In this document: piece by piece, positions 55,444-64,000 of the stretch
How positions within the stretch are numbered: the stretch's first letter is position 1
How the letters are laid out: each line of letters opens with the position of its first letter
DNA from: Bacillus sp. FJAT-29814
GTDB taxonomy: Bacteria > Bacillota > Bacilli > Bacillales > Cytobacillaceae
DNA: 64,000 bases
Assembly (NCBI RefSeq): GCF_001510715.1
Contig: NZ_LMTJ01000005.1
Coordinates: 264,360 to 328,359, forward strand
Reading direction: 5' to 3'
Notes under the pieces: model-generated
The model's input: only the letters and a program-made list of their open reading frames with translations
Database searches by the model: none
Told to the model about the DNA's origin: nothing
Position numbers and translations under genes: made by a program

Positions 55444-57189
55444 ATGTGGAGACGAAGAGCGATTGGCTGGCTTATGATTTGCATTATTGGCTTTGCACTG
55501 TTGATTGTCCGATTAATTCAAATTCAATTAGTGGAAACAGAAACGTTTTCAAAGCATAATGTCAATTTGCTTGAGGAAAGTGTTAAACAAAGAACACAAG
55601 AGCTTGTGATTGATAACGGGCGGGGAAATTTTCTGGACCGTAATGGCGAAATGCTTACCCATAAAAAAGTCAGCGTGCTTGTTTTGTTTCCTTTTTTAAA
55701 AAAAATGAATTGGGAAGCTGACAAAGTTTCTGAAATTACCGGGATTCCTGCCTATTCACTCAAATCGGCTGTGGATAGTGCCAAAAAGCCATTTGCCTAC
55801 GGCGAACCAGATCCACTTGAAATAACCTCTTCGCAAATGCAAAAAATTAATGCGCTAAAGATTCCTGGGGTGTTTGCGATTGAGAAAAAATTTGAGCGCT
55901 CAGATATTCCTGCCGAACAGCTTTTAGGACTTACTGGTGAAAATCCCAAGCTTTTGAAGGCGCGATACCCTGATAAGGAATTATCGGACAAAACGCTAAT
56001 CGGAATATCCGGACTTGAAAAAAGCTTCGATGAATTTCTCCTTCCTGAAGGAAAATCTAAACTAGTCTACCATGTCGATGGCGGCGGTGCCCCGTTATTT
56101 GGAATCAATGTAAAATATGTTGACCCTGCTAATCCGTTTTATCCCGTCAATATTCGGACAACCATTGATAAAAATATTCAGCAAAAAGCCGAGGAGTTAG
56201 TCGAACAACATAAAATAAACAAAGGCGGCCTTGTTCTGCTGAATATTGAGGACAATAGTGTATTGGCGCTTGTGTCACGGCCGGACATCAATAAGAAAAA
56301 CCCCTATAATGACGAAGGGGTTACCAACTTAATGTTAAAACAGCACATCCTCGGCTCGGTATTTAAAACAGTGGTGGCAGCTGCTGCCATTGAACATAAT
56401 CTCGACGATCCCAATCGTCTGTTTAATTGCAGCCAGAAAATTAACGGCAAGCCCGAGCTCAAATACGATTATGGAATGTTGAATTTTACTGAAAGCTTTG
56501 CTAGAAGCTGCAACCGGACGTTTGGGGAACTTGCAAAGGAATTGCAAAAGCAAGCCCCGAATCTGTTGGAGGAATTTGCAACCAAACTGTCACTGATCGG
56601 TTCTGTCGGCTGGAATGGCGATATCTATCATACCAGCAATTTCAGACAGCTTGCCGAAGAGGATAAAGGACGTGTTTTTTTATCAGATGAAGCCAGAAAA
56701 GATGCCAATTTCGCTGCTATGTCCGGCATTGGACAGCACGAGGTCCGGGCTACTCCATTAGCCGTTGCTAATATGATGGCGACGATTGCCAGAGGAGGGC
56801 AAAAGGAAATGGTCAGGACGGCTACGAAAATCCAATACAAGAATGGCACGACGATGGTAGAGTTTCCCGAGCAGAGTTTAAAGGGAGACATTATATCGCC
56901 CTATACGGCTATGAAGCTGCAAAAGTTGTTAAGGGAAGTCGTCGTCAATCCAAACGGCACCGGAAAATGGTATAAAGACCTTCCATATGAGGTTGCAGGA
57001 AAGTCAGGTACTGCCGAAACAGGAAAATTTAAGGATGGGAAAAAATTATATAACAAGTGGTTTGCCGGCTACTTTCCGTATCAAAATCCCAAATATGCCT
57101 TAGTGGCAGTTAATTTGGATGTATCGGAACAGGAAGGCGGGGTTCAGTTGTTATTTTCTGACATGGTTAAGCTTCTTTATGAGCAATAA
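55444..57189 (+). CDS. pbpI: Class B penicillin-binding protein PbpI (PBP4b, YrrR)
   Basis: A 581-residue bifunctional-looking class B PBP with an N-terminal membrane helix (about 7-28), a dimerisation domain about 50-230, and a transpeptidase domain. Active-site motifs are S305-V-F-K308 (SxxK), S356-C-N358 (SxN) and KSGTAE (KTG type, near 517). In B. subtilis PbpI is sporulation-associated. The longer frame begins inside the terminator, so ATG 55444 is used. Confidence 0.93.
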   Translation: MWRRRAIGWLMICIIGFALLIVRLIQIQLVETETFSKHNVNLLEESVKQRTQELVIDNGRGNFLDRNGEMLTHKKVSVLVLFPFLKKMNWEADKVSEITGIPAYSLKSAVDSAKKPFAYGEPDPLEITSSQMQKINALKIPGVFAIEKKFERSDIPAEQLLGLTGENPKLLKARYPDKELSDKTLIGISGLEKSFDEFLLPEGKSKLVYHVDGGGAPLFGINVKYVDPANPFYPVNIRTTIDKNIQQKAEELVEQHKINKGGLVLLNIEDNSVLALVSRPDINKKNPYNDEGVTNLMLKQHILGSVFKTVVAAAAIEHNLDDPNRLFNCSQKINGKPELKYDYGMLNFTESFARSCNRTFGELAKELQKQAPNLLEEFATKLSLIGSVGWNGDIYHTSNFRQLAEEDKGRVFLSDEARKDANFAAMSGIGQHEVRATPLAVANMMATIARGGQKEMVRTATKIQYKNGTTMVEFPEQSLKGDIISPYTAMKLQKLLREVVVNPNGTGKWYKDLPYEVAGKSGTAETGKFKDGKKLYNKWFAGYFPYQNPKYALVAVNLDVSEQEGGVQLLFSDMVKLLYEQ

Positions 57190-57197
57190 TATTGGAG

Positions 57198-57238
57198 GAA
57201 CAGTCAAAACTCGTGTTAGGGTTTGACTGTTTTTTTAT
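57198..57238 (+). terminator. Terminator after pbpI
   Basis: AACAGTCAAAAC pairs with GTTTGACTGTT (one bulge), followed by a TTTTTT run. Confidence 0.88.
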
Positions 57239-57306
57239 TTATTTTGCAGGGGAATTATTTCAGGTGTCGAAATAAATAGTATATTGCGCAAAAAGGTGGA
57301 ATGAAA

Positions 57307-59292
57307 ATGGCAGCAAGAGGAATAACCCCAGCAGATTTATATGAATTAAAATCTGTAGTAAATCCGCAGCTTTCTCCAGATGGAAGTTCTTATGTTTTTG
57401 TACAAACTACGATTGACCAGGAGGCGGATGAATATAGGTCACATATTTACCATGGAACAATTAACAGCGGCTCGGCGCCAGTCCAGTGGACTTTCGGCAA
57501 AGATAAAAATCACTCGCCACGCTGGTCCCCCGATGGAAAGAAGCTTGCATTCATTTCAAATCGTAGCGGGAAAAACCAAATCTATTTATTATGTGTTAAT
57601 GGCGGCGAAGCACAGCAGCTGACCACGTTGGCATGTGGCGCCACTAACCCAGTTTGGTCACCTGATGGCTCAAGGCTAGCTTTTCAGGTCTCCTTAAAAG
57701 CAGGGAAAACGATCTTCGACGAGGTAAAGGACAATAAGCAAGAACATCCAAAGCCCCTGGAAGTGTCTCTCATGCAATATAAATCCGATTCCGAGGGATT
57801 TTGGAAAGGTACATACAAGCAAATTGCTGTTGTTGATGTTTACACGGGCGAAGTAGAGCAGTTAACAGAAGGCAATTACCACCATTCGCTATACGATTGG
57901 TACCCGGATGGAACACAACTCGCTGTTGGAGCCGATTATTCAGAACTACCGGATTTTTCTTTTAATCATGATGTTTATTTGTTGGAGGTAGAAACAAAAA
58001 CACTAACGCCGGTAACGAAGGGCACAGGTTCCTTTGGACAGGCTGTATGGTCACCGGACGGACGCTATCTTGGATTTCTTGGTCATGAACGTAAATTTGA
58101 AAACGCCACTCTTGCAAAAATATGGCTTTATCAGACGGAAAACCGTGAAATATCCTGCCTGACAGCAAATTGGGATGTACCGGCGGGGAACTATCTGGTC
58201 GGGGATTTTCAACAGGGAGCGACCCTACCAGCCCTAGTATGGGCAACTGACAGCAAGGGATTCTATTTTATTGCCTCAGACAAGGGGAATACGAATATTT
58301 ACTTTGCCGATGTAAACGGAACTGTTCAAGGGGTCACAACCGGCGAACACCATGTTTATGGCCTTTCTGTTCATCCTGAATCCAATAGAGCCATTGCTGC
58401 AATAAGTACACCTGTTGAAGTCGGTGATTTATATTTGCTTTCGTTGCCTGATGGGCAAATACTAGAAAAGCTGACGGATGTTAATAAAGGATTTTTAAAA
58501 GAGCTTGAGTTTTCACAGCCGGAGGCATTCGAATTTGAGGGAGCCGATGGCTGGGATATCCATGGCTGGCTGATGAAGCCTATTGGATTTAAAGAAGGCC
58601 AGAAATCTCCGTTAATTCTTGAGATTCACGGCGGTCCCCATATGATGTACGGCAATACCTTTATGAATGAGTTTCAAATATTAGCGGCACAAGGGTATGC
58701 AGTTCTATATATCAATCCAAGAGGAAGTCATGGATATGGTCAAAAATTTGTCGATGCCGTCCGAGGGGACTATGGGGGTAACGATTATCGAGATTTAATG
58801 CTAGGACTTGATTATATTCTGACTAACTATGATTTCATTGACGAGAATCGCCTCGGTGTGACAGGTGGAAGCTACGGCGGGTTTATGACTAATTGGATTG
58901 TCGGCCAGACCAATCGCTTTAAGGCGGCTGTCACCCAACGGTCCATCTCTAACTGGATTAGCTTTTACGGGGTCAGTGATATCGGCTATTATTTTACAGA
59001 ATGGCAGATCAAATCAGACCTTACTGACATTGGAACACTTTGGCAGCATTCACCATTGGCTTATGTTAAAAACGTAGAAACGCCGCTATTAATTCTCCAT
59101 AGTGAAAAGGACTACCGGTGTCCGATTGAACAGGGGGAACAATGGTTTATTGCTTTAAAAAGGTTGGGCAAGGAAACGAAGTTTGTCCGGTTCCCTGACG
59201 AAAACCACGAGCTGTCCCGGAGCGGAAGACCCTCACTGCGGATCAATCGCCTCGATTATATTGCTGGCTGGTTTAATGAATATATTGACTGA
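57307..59292 (+). CDS. S9 family serine peptidase (YuxL-like acylaminoacyl peptidase)
   Basis: A 661-residue prolyl-oligopeptidase family enzyme. The N-terminal beta-propeller (about 20-390) shows repeated SPDG blades (LSPDGSSY, WSPDGKKLAF, WSPDGSRLAF). The C-terminal alpha/beta hydrolase has the nucleophile in GGSYGGFMTNW, catalytic Asp in SEKDYRCP and His in DENHELSR. ATG 57307 is seven bases from AAGGTGG; ATG 57301 is too close. Related to B. subtilis YuxL but located here between pbpI and yrrS, where I recall no such gene. Confidence 0.9.
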   Translation: MAARGITPADLYELKSVVNPQLSPDGSSYVFVQTTIDQEADEYRSHIYHGTINSGSAPVQWTFGKDKNHSPRWSPDGKKLAFISNRSGKNQIYLLCVNGGEAQQLTTLACGATNPVWSPDGSRLAFQVSLKAGKTIFDEVKDNKQEHPKPLEVSLMQYKSDSEGFWKGTYKQIAVVDVYTGEVEQLTEGNYHHSLYDWYPDGTQLAVGADYSELPDFSFNHDVYLLEVETKTLTPVTKGTGSFGQAVWSPDGRYLGFLGHERKFENATLAKIWLYQTENREISCLTANWDVPAGNYLVGDFQQGATLPALVWATDSKGFYFIASDKGNTNIYFADVNGTVQGVTTGEHHVYGLSVHPESNRAIAAISTPVEVGDLYLLSLPDGQILEKLTDVNKGFLKELEFSQPEAFEFEGADGWDIHGWLMKPIGFKEGQKSPLILEIHGGPHMMYGNTFMNEFQILAAQGYAVLYINPRGSHGYGQKFVDAVRGDYGGNDYRDLMLGLDYILTNYDFIDENRLGVTGGSYGGFMTNWIVGQTNRFKAAVTQRSISNWISFYGVSDIGYYFTEWQIKSDLTDIGTLWQHSPLAYVKNVETPLLILHSEKDYRCPIEQGEQWFIALKRLGKETKFVRFPDENHELSRSGRPSLRINRLDYIAGWFNEYID

Positions 59293-59296
59293 TTTT

Positions 59297-59337
59297 TCAA
59301 AAGCCGCAATGCGAATAACAGCATGCGGCTTTTTGCA
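59297..59337 (+). terminator. Terminator after the S9 peptidase gene
   Basis: AAAAGCCGCA pairs with TGCGGCTTTT around a 15-base loop, followed by TG. Confidence 0.88.
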
Positions 59338-59352
59338 CAAAAACAAAATTCC

Positions 59353-59381
59353 TTCAAGTTATCTGCAAATCATGTTAAAAT
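59353..59381 (+). promoter_or_regulatory. Candidate promoter of yrrS
   Basis: TTCAAG 59353-59358, 17-bp spacer, TAAAAT 59376-59381. Confidence 0.5.
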
Positions 59382-59415
59382 ATTCACAGCCTATTGTTTA
59401 GGAGGAGTGGTTGGT

Positions 59416-60117
59416 TTGCCTAATGAATTTAATCGAAATTCGCGGTCTGATTACCGCGCAAAACGTAAAAAAACAAATCTTGTCTTAAATAGTTTAATCA
59501 TTCTTGTCCTGGCTTTAATTATCATTGTGGCCTATAACATATTTGTGGGCGGGGATGATGAGAAAGCCTCTACAACGGCGACAACGCCAAAACAAACAGA
59601 AAAGAATAATGCGGGAAAAGAGAGTAAGCCTAAAGAAGAGGCTTCTAAAAAAGAAGCGGAAAAGACAAAAGAAACAGACGCCAATAAGGATGAATCGAAG
59701 GATAAGGCAGTTGAAGAGGAAGAACAGAGCGACGAGGCTTCAACTACTGAAAAAGCCGATGATTCCCAGGCGGTTGTCTCAGACGGCGGGAGTTCGTCCA
59801 ATGTGTTAAAAACGATTGTCAATCCGGCGTGGGAGCCTGTGGGTACTTCACAAACAGGCCAGCATACGCCAGTTTATGATAAGACAGCCGTTGATTGGCA
59901 GGAAATGCTGAACGCGATTACCTATGCAACCGGATTGGACCCAAGCAACATGACTGTTTACTGGCTTGGCCGCGATAAATCCGCAGCCAATGCTTCCGTT
60001 GGCACAGTTGCTTCAAAAGACAAACAGCAGAAATACAATGTTTATATTAAATGGGTTGATGGCAAAGGCTGGCTGCCGACAAAAGTGGAAGAAATCGCGG
60101 AAATTGTAAAGCCATAA
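59416..60117 (+). CDS. yrrS: DUF1510 membrane-anchored protein YrrS
   Basis: A 233-residue protein with a short basic cytoplasmic start (NSRSDYRAKRKKT), one membrane helix (about 22-43), a long Lys/Glu-rich linker (about 50-125) and a C-terminal DUF1510 domain (about 130-233; GQHTPVYDKTAVDWQEMLNAITYATGL, NMTVYWLGRD). TTG 59416 follows GGAGGAG by eight bases. Function unknown; in B. subtilis it is cotranscribed with pbpI. Confidence 0.85.
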   Translation: MPNEFNRNSRSDYRAKRKKTNLVLNSLIILVLALIIIVAYNIFVGGDDEKASTTATTPKQTEKNNAGKESKPKEEASKKEAEKTKETDANKDESKDKAVEEEEQSDEASTTEKADDSQAVVSDGGSSSNVLKTIVNPAWEPVGTSQTGQHTPVYDKTAVDWQEMLNAITYATGLDPSNMTVYWLGRDKSAANASVGTVASKDKQQKYNVYIKWVDGKGWLPTKVEEIAEIVKP

Positions 60118-60127
60118 AAAATGTGGG

Positions 60128-60172
60128 CAAAAAAATGGGATGGGCCTGACTTGGCCCCATCCTATTTTTTTT
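60128..60172. terminator. Bidirectional terminator between yrrS and yrzA
   Basis: GGATGGGGCC-type arms (GGATGGG 60138-60144 with CCCCATCC 60155-60162 and inner bases) flanked by an A-run before and TTTTTTTTT after. Confidence 0.85.
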
Positions 60173-60365
60173 TGAAATGAACGACAGCCGTGAAATAGGT
60201 TTGGCCATTTTCATTTACATGCATCTGATGCGAAACAGAATGTACCCCGAGCAAGATTGCCCGGTTCTCTTCAATTTGTGATTCAATTTTCTTCTGTAAA
60301 GTTTTCAAATCGCCTGCTTCAAAGAATTCTATTTTGTCCTCTATTAACTCAAATTGAAAATTCAT
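60162..60365 (-). CDS. yrzA: Small DUF2536 protein YrzA
   Basis: A 67-residue protein (MNFQFELIEDKIEFFEAGDLKTL start, QMHVNENGQTYFTAVVHFKKK end) of the YrzA family. AAGGGGGACTTTAAAA is ahead of the ATG. Function unknown. It lies on the opposite strand between yrrS and mtnN; the sequence overlaps the T-run of the shared terminator by a few bases. Confidence 0.85.
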   Translation of the reverse strand: MNFQFELIEDKIEFFEAGDLKTLQKKIESQIEENRAILLGVHSVSHQMHVNENGQTYFTAVVHFKKK

Positions 60366-60452
60366 TTTTAAAGTCCCCCTTCACTTCATTCTAAATATAT
60401 TTTTTTCGTACGGCAACGATTAGCTAAGGAAAGACTAGGGGCATTTACCGTT

Positions 60453-60521
60453 AATATTCCATAGTATACTTGTAGGAAATTGAGAAAGTTTTTGGCAACC
60501 CTTCAGCAAAACATGTAAAAT
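60453..60521 (+). promoter_or_regulatory. Promoter region of mtnN-mccA-mccB with a candidate CymR box
   Basis: TTGGCA 60492-60497, 18-bp spacer and TAAAAT 60516-60521 form a possible promoter. Just upstream, AATATTCC (60453-60460) and GGAAATT (60475-60481) form a dyad resembling the AT-rich CymR motif. Another -10 like TATACT lies inside it at 60465-60470. CymR control of this operon is known in B. subtilis; the site here is inference. Confidence 0.4.
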
Positions 60522-60618
60522 GGTGTTTGCGGATACGTTGTAGTAATCTGAGGAAAATTAACATCAGATAATCGTTAAAGCAAAAAATAATGCAGGAAAC
60601 ACAATAGGAGAGAAAAAA

Positions 60619-61320
60619 ATGAAAATCGCGATTATTGGAGCAATGGAAGAAGAAGTGACTTTACTAAGAGAAAATATTCAAGCCCAAACACAGGAGGAAG
60701 TGGCAGGCTGCGAATTTACATTTGGCAAAATGCACGACATGGACGTAATTTTGCTTCGATCAGGAATCGGCAAGGTCAATGCGGCAATGTCCACCACCAT
60801 CCTGCTTGAAAAATATAAGCCAGATTGCATTATTAACACAGGTTCGGCAGGCGGATTAAATCCTGACTTGAATGTAGGGGATGCCGTCATATCGACCGAA
60901 GTGCGCCATCATGATGTTGATGTAACCGCGTTTGATTATGAATATGGCCAAGTGCCGCAGCTGCCAGCCGCATTTCTTGCAGATGAAAAATTAATGGCTA
61001 TTGCTGAATCGGCGGCAAATGAGATTGAAAACTTTCAAATTGTCAGAGGCTTAATTGCTACAGGTGACTCGTTTATGGAAGACGCAGAACGGGTTGAGTT
61101 TATCCGCCGTAAATTTAATAATCTACAGGCAGTGGAAATGGAAGCGGCTGCAATTGCCCAGGTTGCTTTCCGGTTTGGCGTTCCATTTGTGATCATTCGT
61201 TCGCTGTCTGATATTGCCGGAAAAGAATCGGAAATATCATTTGATCAGTATATTGATAAAGCCGCGACCAATTCGGCAACGCTTGTTATGAAGATGGTGG
61301 AGGCTTTAAAAAACTCCTAG
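60619..61320 (+). CDS. mtnN: 5'-methylthioadenosine/S-adenosylhomocysteine nucleosidase
   Basis: Removes adenine from MTA and SAH; 233 residues. Family motifs: [20 protein letters not shown] at the start, [25 protein letters not shown], the catalytic region [12 protein letters not shown] and SLSDIAG. AGGAGAGAAAAAA precedes the ATG. First gene of the mtnN-mccA-mccB set that recycles homocysteine sulfur to cysteine; the methyltransferase yrrT, first gene of this operon in B. subtilis, is not present here. Confidence 0.97.
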   Translation: MKIAIIGAMEEEVTLLRENIQAQTQEEVAGCEFTFGKMHDMDVILLRSGIGKVNAAMSTTILLEKYKPDCIINTGSAGGLNPDLNVGDAVISTEVRHHDVDVTAFDYEYGQVPQLPAAFLADEKLMAIAESAANEIENFQIVRGLIATGDSFMEDAERVEFIRRKFNNLQAVEMEAAAIAQVAFRFGVPFVIIRSLSDIAGKESEISFDQYIDKAATNSATLVMKMVEALKNS

Positions 61321-61330
61321 GAGTGGAATA

Positions 61331-63389
<2,059 letters not shown>

Positions 63390-63398
63390 GGGTACAAA

Positions 63399-63443
63399 GG
63401 GTGTCAGGCACCATGTGAAAATTTCACATGGTGCCTGACACCC
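63399..63443. repeat. Perfect 22-bp inverted repeat with GGTGTCAGGCACC core
   Basis: Arms 63399-63420 and 63422-63443 are exact reverse complements around a single base. The outer part contains GGGTGTCAGGCACC. I recall the same palindrome as a frequent intergenic repeat in Bacillus genomes. It lies just after mccB and could act as a terminator or transcript-stabilising hairpin. Confidence 0.9.
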
Positions 63444-63456
63444 ATTTCCTTTTTAA

Positions 63457-63489
63457 AGGTCCCCGAACTAGGTTTGGGATCTTTTTTTG
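63457..63489 (+). terminator. Terminator after mccB
   Basis: AGGTCCC pairs with GGGATCT (one G-T) around an 11-base loop, followed by seven Ts. Confidence 0.8.
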
Positions 63490-63537
63490 TCCTAAAAAGG
63501 GCATTTTAATTAATTTCATAAAAAGTTCACAAAATGG

Positions 63538-63566
63538 TTTACAAACTACATAGATGTGGATATAAT
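63538..63566 (+). promoter_or_regulatory. SigA promoter of the 39-residue ORF
   Basis: TTTACA 63538-63543, exact 17-bp spacer, TATAAT 63561-63566; start near 63573, 29 bases before the ATG. Confidence 0.85.
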
Positions 63567-63601
63567 TACCGTAGTAAGTAAATTATTCCAAAAGGAGGTC
63601 G

Positions 63602-63721
63602 ATGAGAATGTTATTGTTCAATGGAATTGTATGTGTTAACAATGTTGCTTGGTCTTCGGGTGTTGGTACAACTGAATATTTTTATAATGCTCATTCGACC
63701 GGATTGGAATGGATGTCTTAA
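63602..63721 (+). CDS. Small ORF, 39 residues, unrecognised
   Basis: ATG 63602 to TAA 63721; product starts MRMLLFNGIVCVNNVAW and ends TGLEWMS. A near-consensus AAAAGGAGGT ribosome-binding site lies three bases before the ATG's optimum window, and a consensus promoter is upstream. Two terminators follow. No family recognised. It has one cysteine, three tryptophan or tyrosine-rich positions and no membrane helix. Could be a real small protein or a leader peptide. Confidence 0.6.
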   Translation: MRMLLFNGIVCVNNVAWSSGVGTTEYFYNAHSTGLEWMS

Positions 63722-63742
63722 CTTTTTATTTCCGTATATATC

Positions 63743-63779
63743 CAAGCCGCAGGGAGAATGACGCCTTGTGGCTTTTTTG
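63743..63779 (+). terminator. Terminator after the 39-residue ORF
   Basis: AAGCCGCAGG pairs with CCTTGTGGCTT (one G-T) around an 8-base loop, then TTTTT. Confidence 0.82.
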
Positions 63780-63805
63780 TGCCTAAAAACAGGCAAATAA
63801 GGCTA

Positions 63806-63837
63806 GGCCGCAAGGGGTGACTTCTTGCGGCCTTTTT
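63806..63837 (+). terminator. Second terminator before yrzI
   Basis: GGCCGCAAG pairs with CTTGCGGCC perfectly around 9 bases, then TTTTTG. Confidence 0.9.
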
Positions 63838-63932
63838 GTGCCCTTTTTACTAGCCAAATGGATATGTTCGGCATAAGGTAATGAGGCTGCTTTAAAATTT
63901 GTAAGGGGACTTCATTAAAGGAGGTGACAATT

Positions 63933-64000
63933 ATGACCCTAAATATATTGTTCTTATCAATTACAATTAAAAAACGACCTGTAGACCGCGAAGCCGTGGC
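63933..64000 (+). CDS. yrzI: YrzI family small protein (partial, runs off the window)
   Basis: ATG 63933 with a strong AAAGGAGGTGAC. The visible part, MTLNILFLSITIKKRPVDREAV, matches the conserved start of the YrzI small-protein family (MTLNxxFLxITI then a basic stretch). Its position after mccB fits B. subtilis gene order. The C-terminus is beyond the window. Function unknown. Confidence 0.85.
   Translation, partial: MTLNILFLSITIKKRPVDREAV

Overview
The window is ordinary chromosomal DNA of an endospore-forming member of the Bacillaceae (Bacillus sensu lato; a Neobacillus- or Mesobacillus-like genome is possible but cannot be decided from the sequence). The evidence is sporulation genes (spo0B, safA, bofC, spoVB), SigA promoters and strong Shine-Dalgarno sites typical of Bacilli, two T-box leaders, a 6S RNA, and a gene order that follows the Bacillus subtilis ysxB-rpmA-spo0B-obg ... 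mtnN-mccA-mccB-yrzI segment. No rRNA, tRNA, prophage, insertion sequence or CRISPR array was seen.

Layout. 1-3.9 kb: end of prp, then rpmA, spo0B-obg, pheB-pheA. 3.9-9.1 kb: a 52-bp hairpin repeat array, niaR (minus strand), then spore genes safA, a phosphotransferase-fold gene, a CoxA/YhcN-like lipoprotein and bofC. 9.2-13.6 kb: ruvA-ruvB-DUF2905-queA-tgt-yajC (Holliday junction processing, queuosine tRNA modification, Sec accessory). 13.6-22.4 kb: yrzE-like, yrbG-like, spoVB, comN, secDF, recJ-apt. 22.6-31.2 kb: relA-dtd, the SH3/amidase cell-wall hydrolase yrvJ (minus), yrzK, T-box-controlled hisS-aspS, and the 6S RNA. 31.3-37 kb: tcdA, then a block I believe is extra relative to B. subtilis (azoreductase, SufR-like regulator, HesB-like protein, prolyl 4-hydroxylase, Mn superoxide dismutase), then rarA (minus). 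37-44.2 kb: cymR-iscS-mnmA (cysteine regulation and tRNA thiolation), yrrB, recD2, yrrD and two tiny genes. 44.2-49.5 kb: yrrI, T-box-controlled alaS, ireB-yrrK-yrzB. 49.8-57.2 kb: mltG, trmR-trhP1-trhP2-udk, greA, pbpI. 57.3-64 kb: an S9 peptidase, yrrS, yrzA (minus), mtnN-mccA-mccB (methionine-to-cysteine conversion), a 39-residue ORF and the start of yrzI.

How it fits together. Translation and tRNA quality dominate (rpmA, obg, hisS, aspS, alaS, dtd, queA, tgt, mnmA, tcdA, trmR, trhP1/2, relA), joined by recombination and repair genes (ruvAB, recJ, rarA, recD2, yrrK), envelope and secretion genes (secDF, yajC, mltG, pbpI, spoVB) and sulfur metabolism (cymR with iscS and mnmA; mtnN, mccA, mccB).

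The less ordinary content is non-coding. A roughly 110-nt element with conserved ends, a closing helix and a U-tract occurs just upstream of both cymR and alaS. A roughly 105-nt RNA with its own promoter and terminator lies between mltG and trmR. An inverted pair of roughly 80-100-bp elements flanks mltG. A 52-bp tandem repeat shows a compensated base pair, and a 21-bp phased repeat precedes yrrB. Two hairpin terminators carry the next gene's Shine-Dalgarno site in their 3' arm. All coordinates and folds were worked out by eye; family assignments rest on recognised motifs and synteny, not on database searches.
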